From Candidatus Hydrogenedentota bacterium (GTDB taxonomy: Bacteria; Hydrogenedentota; Hydrogenedentia; Hydrogenedentales; CAITNO01), in the NCBI GenBank assembly GCA_029554925.1, contig JAKPUV010000401.1, positions 1 to 5,782 on the forward strand: a stretch of 5,782 nucleotides of DNA, given 5' to 3'. The notes beneath the pieces are model-generated. The model was not told the DNA's origin and did not search any database. It was given only the letters and a program-made list of their open reading frames with translations. The position numbers and the translations under genes are program-made. Positions 5,066-5,782 of this stretch are shown here, in pieces (the first letter of the stretch is position 1; every line of letters begins with the position of its first letter).

Positions 5066-5782
5066 CTATTCCCCGAGGTCGAGGGCCTGGGCCATGCGCT
5101 TGGCCTGTTTGATGTCCATCTTGCCGGTGCCAAGGACGGGGATGGCCTCGATGCGGTAGAAGTTGTTCGCCTTGGGCTTCCAGAGGTTGGGCAGGTCCGA
5201 GGCATCGAGCTTCTCCAGCAGCTCGTCGAGCTGCGCGTCCTCCAGGATGTGGAGCACGACGAGGCGCTCGCCCTTGGCGGTGTCGGGCACGCCCGCGACC
5301 ACGAGGGACTGCTCCGTCAGGCCGAGCAGGGCGTGCAGGCTCTCCTCCACGCGGGTGTGGGGCACCATCTCGCCGGCGATCTTGCTGAACCGCGCGATGC
5401 GGTCCGTGATGGTGATGAACCCCTCGTCGTCGAGGGCGGCGATGTCGCCCGTGGCGTACCAGCCGTCGCGCAGGACCTTTGCCGTGCGCTCCGGGTCGGC
5501 CAGGTAGCCCTTCATGACGTTGGGCCCCTTCACGAGCAGCTCGCCCGCCTCGCCCACGGGCAGGTCCGCCCCCGTGTCCGGGTCCGCCACGCGCACGACC
5601 TGCCCGGTCATGGGCCGGCCGATGGAGCCGTGCTTCAGATTGCGCACGAAGAAGCCCGGCGAGGGGCAGTCGGGGCTGTTGACCGACACGACGGGGGCGC
5701 ACTCGGTGGTGCCGTAGCCCTCGACGGGGACGATGCCGAATTTCTCGTTGAACGCGTCGCGGACGCGGGCGGGCAGCTTTTC
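5066..5782 (-). CDS. AMP-forming acyl-ACP/acyl-CoA synthetase, Aas-like, C-terminal part (5' end outside window)
   Basis: Partial gene: 238 C-terminal residues, with the reading frame open to the window edge, so the start lies beyond 5782. It belongs to the ANL (adenylating) superfamily, which activates a carboxylic acid with ATP to an acyl-AMP and passes the acyl group to a thiol. Numbered from the first visible codon, motifs are EGYGTTECAP (21-30, ATP/substrate-binding A5), GWYATGDI (107-114, A7 with the ribose-binding Asp), FITITDRIARFSKIAGEMVP (122-141, A8 hinge) and PVLGTGKMD (215-223, A10 with catalytic Lys221). FSKIAGEMVP and the spacing resemble the synthetase half of Aas, the 2-acylglycerophosphoethanolamine acyltransferase/acyl-ACP synthetase that re-acylates lysophospholipids. 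Whether acyltransferase or transporter domains precede it cannot be seen. Annotating a start at the internal GTG (5689) would be wrong because it cuts off motif A5. Confidence 0.9.
   Translation of the reverse strand, partial: EKLPARVRDAFNEKFGIVPVEGYGTTECAPVVSVNSPDCPSPGFFVRNLKHGSIGRPMTGQVVRVADPDTGADLPVGEAGELLVKGPNVMKGYLADPERTAKVLRDGWYATGDIAALDDEGFITITDRIARFSKIAGEMVPHTRVEESLHALLGLTEQSLVVAGVPDTAKGERLVVLHILEDAQLDELLEKLDASDLPNLWKPKANNFYRIEAIPVLGTGKMDIKQAKRMAQALDLGE

Noticed and set aside
3975..5702. 575-codon minus-strand frame spanning the Gfo/Idh and acyl-ACP synthetase genes
   Set aside because: It is a frame-shifted shadow of two well-supported genes, with a low-complexity Arg/Gly/Pro/Ala/His product.

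Overview
The window is GC-rich bacterial chromosome with strong G/C preference at third codon positions. It holds five genes: one on the plus strand and four on the minus strand, the last of which runs off the right edge. The best hints to the organism are a Tat-exported Gfo/Idh/MocA oxidoreductase of the kind expanded in Planctomycetota, Verrucomicrobiota/Kiritimatiellota, Lentisphaerota and Hydrogenedentota, an Aas-like acyl-ACP synthetase, and two short-period intergenic repeats. I infer a member of that broad group with modest confidence. No rRNA or other phylogenetic marker is present.

Layout. Positions 1-255 are non-coding, with a G-rich tract (an 11-G run) and a GC hairpin abutting a ribosome binding site. 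Positions 256-837 (+) encode a CAP/SCP-domain lipoprotein. It meets the next gene tail to tail, with three bases between stop codons. Positions 841-1983 (-) encode an RlmI-type PUA plus class I methyltransferase for 23S rRNA. Positions 2067-3344 (-) encode L-rhamnose isomerase (rhaA), with every metal ligand present and a plausible sigma-70-type promoter. The 3345-3559 gap carries that promoter and a near-perfect 26-bp-arm inverted repeat built from 9-bp units. Positions 3560-4912 (-) encode the Tat-signal Gfo/Idh protein. The gap 4913-5065 carries its likely promoter, an operator-like inverted repeat and a second, unrelated 9-bp-period repeat. Positions 5066-5782 (-) are the C-terminal 238 residues of an AMP-forming acyl-ACP/acyl-CoA synthetase.

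How the genes work together. The four minus-strand genes are co-directional, but the gaps of 83, 215 and 153 bases, with candidate promoters in the last two, argue against one tight operon. RhaA (cytoplasmic, L-rhamnose to L-rhamnulose) and the exported Gfo/Idh protein (NAD(P)-dependent sugar or polyol redox) may both serve sugar use, but no rhamnulokinase, aldolase, transporter or regulator is visible. The methyltransferase, lipoprotein and acyl-ACP synthetase look like unrelated housekeeping or envelope genes.

I see no convincing previously undescribed multi-gene system. The points most worth a second look are the two 9-bp-period repeats, each starting within about 30 bases after a minus-strand stop codon, the operator-like inverted repeat at the Gfo/Idh start, and the unusual SAM-binding loop of the methyltransferase.
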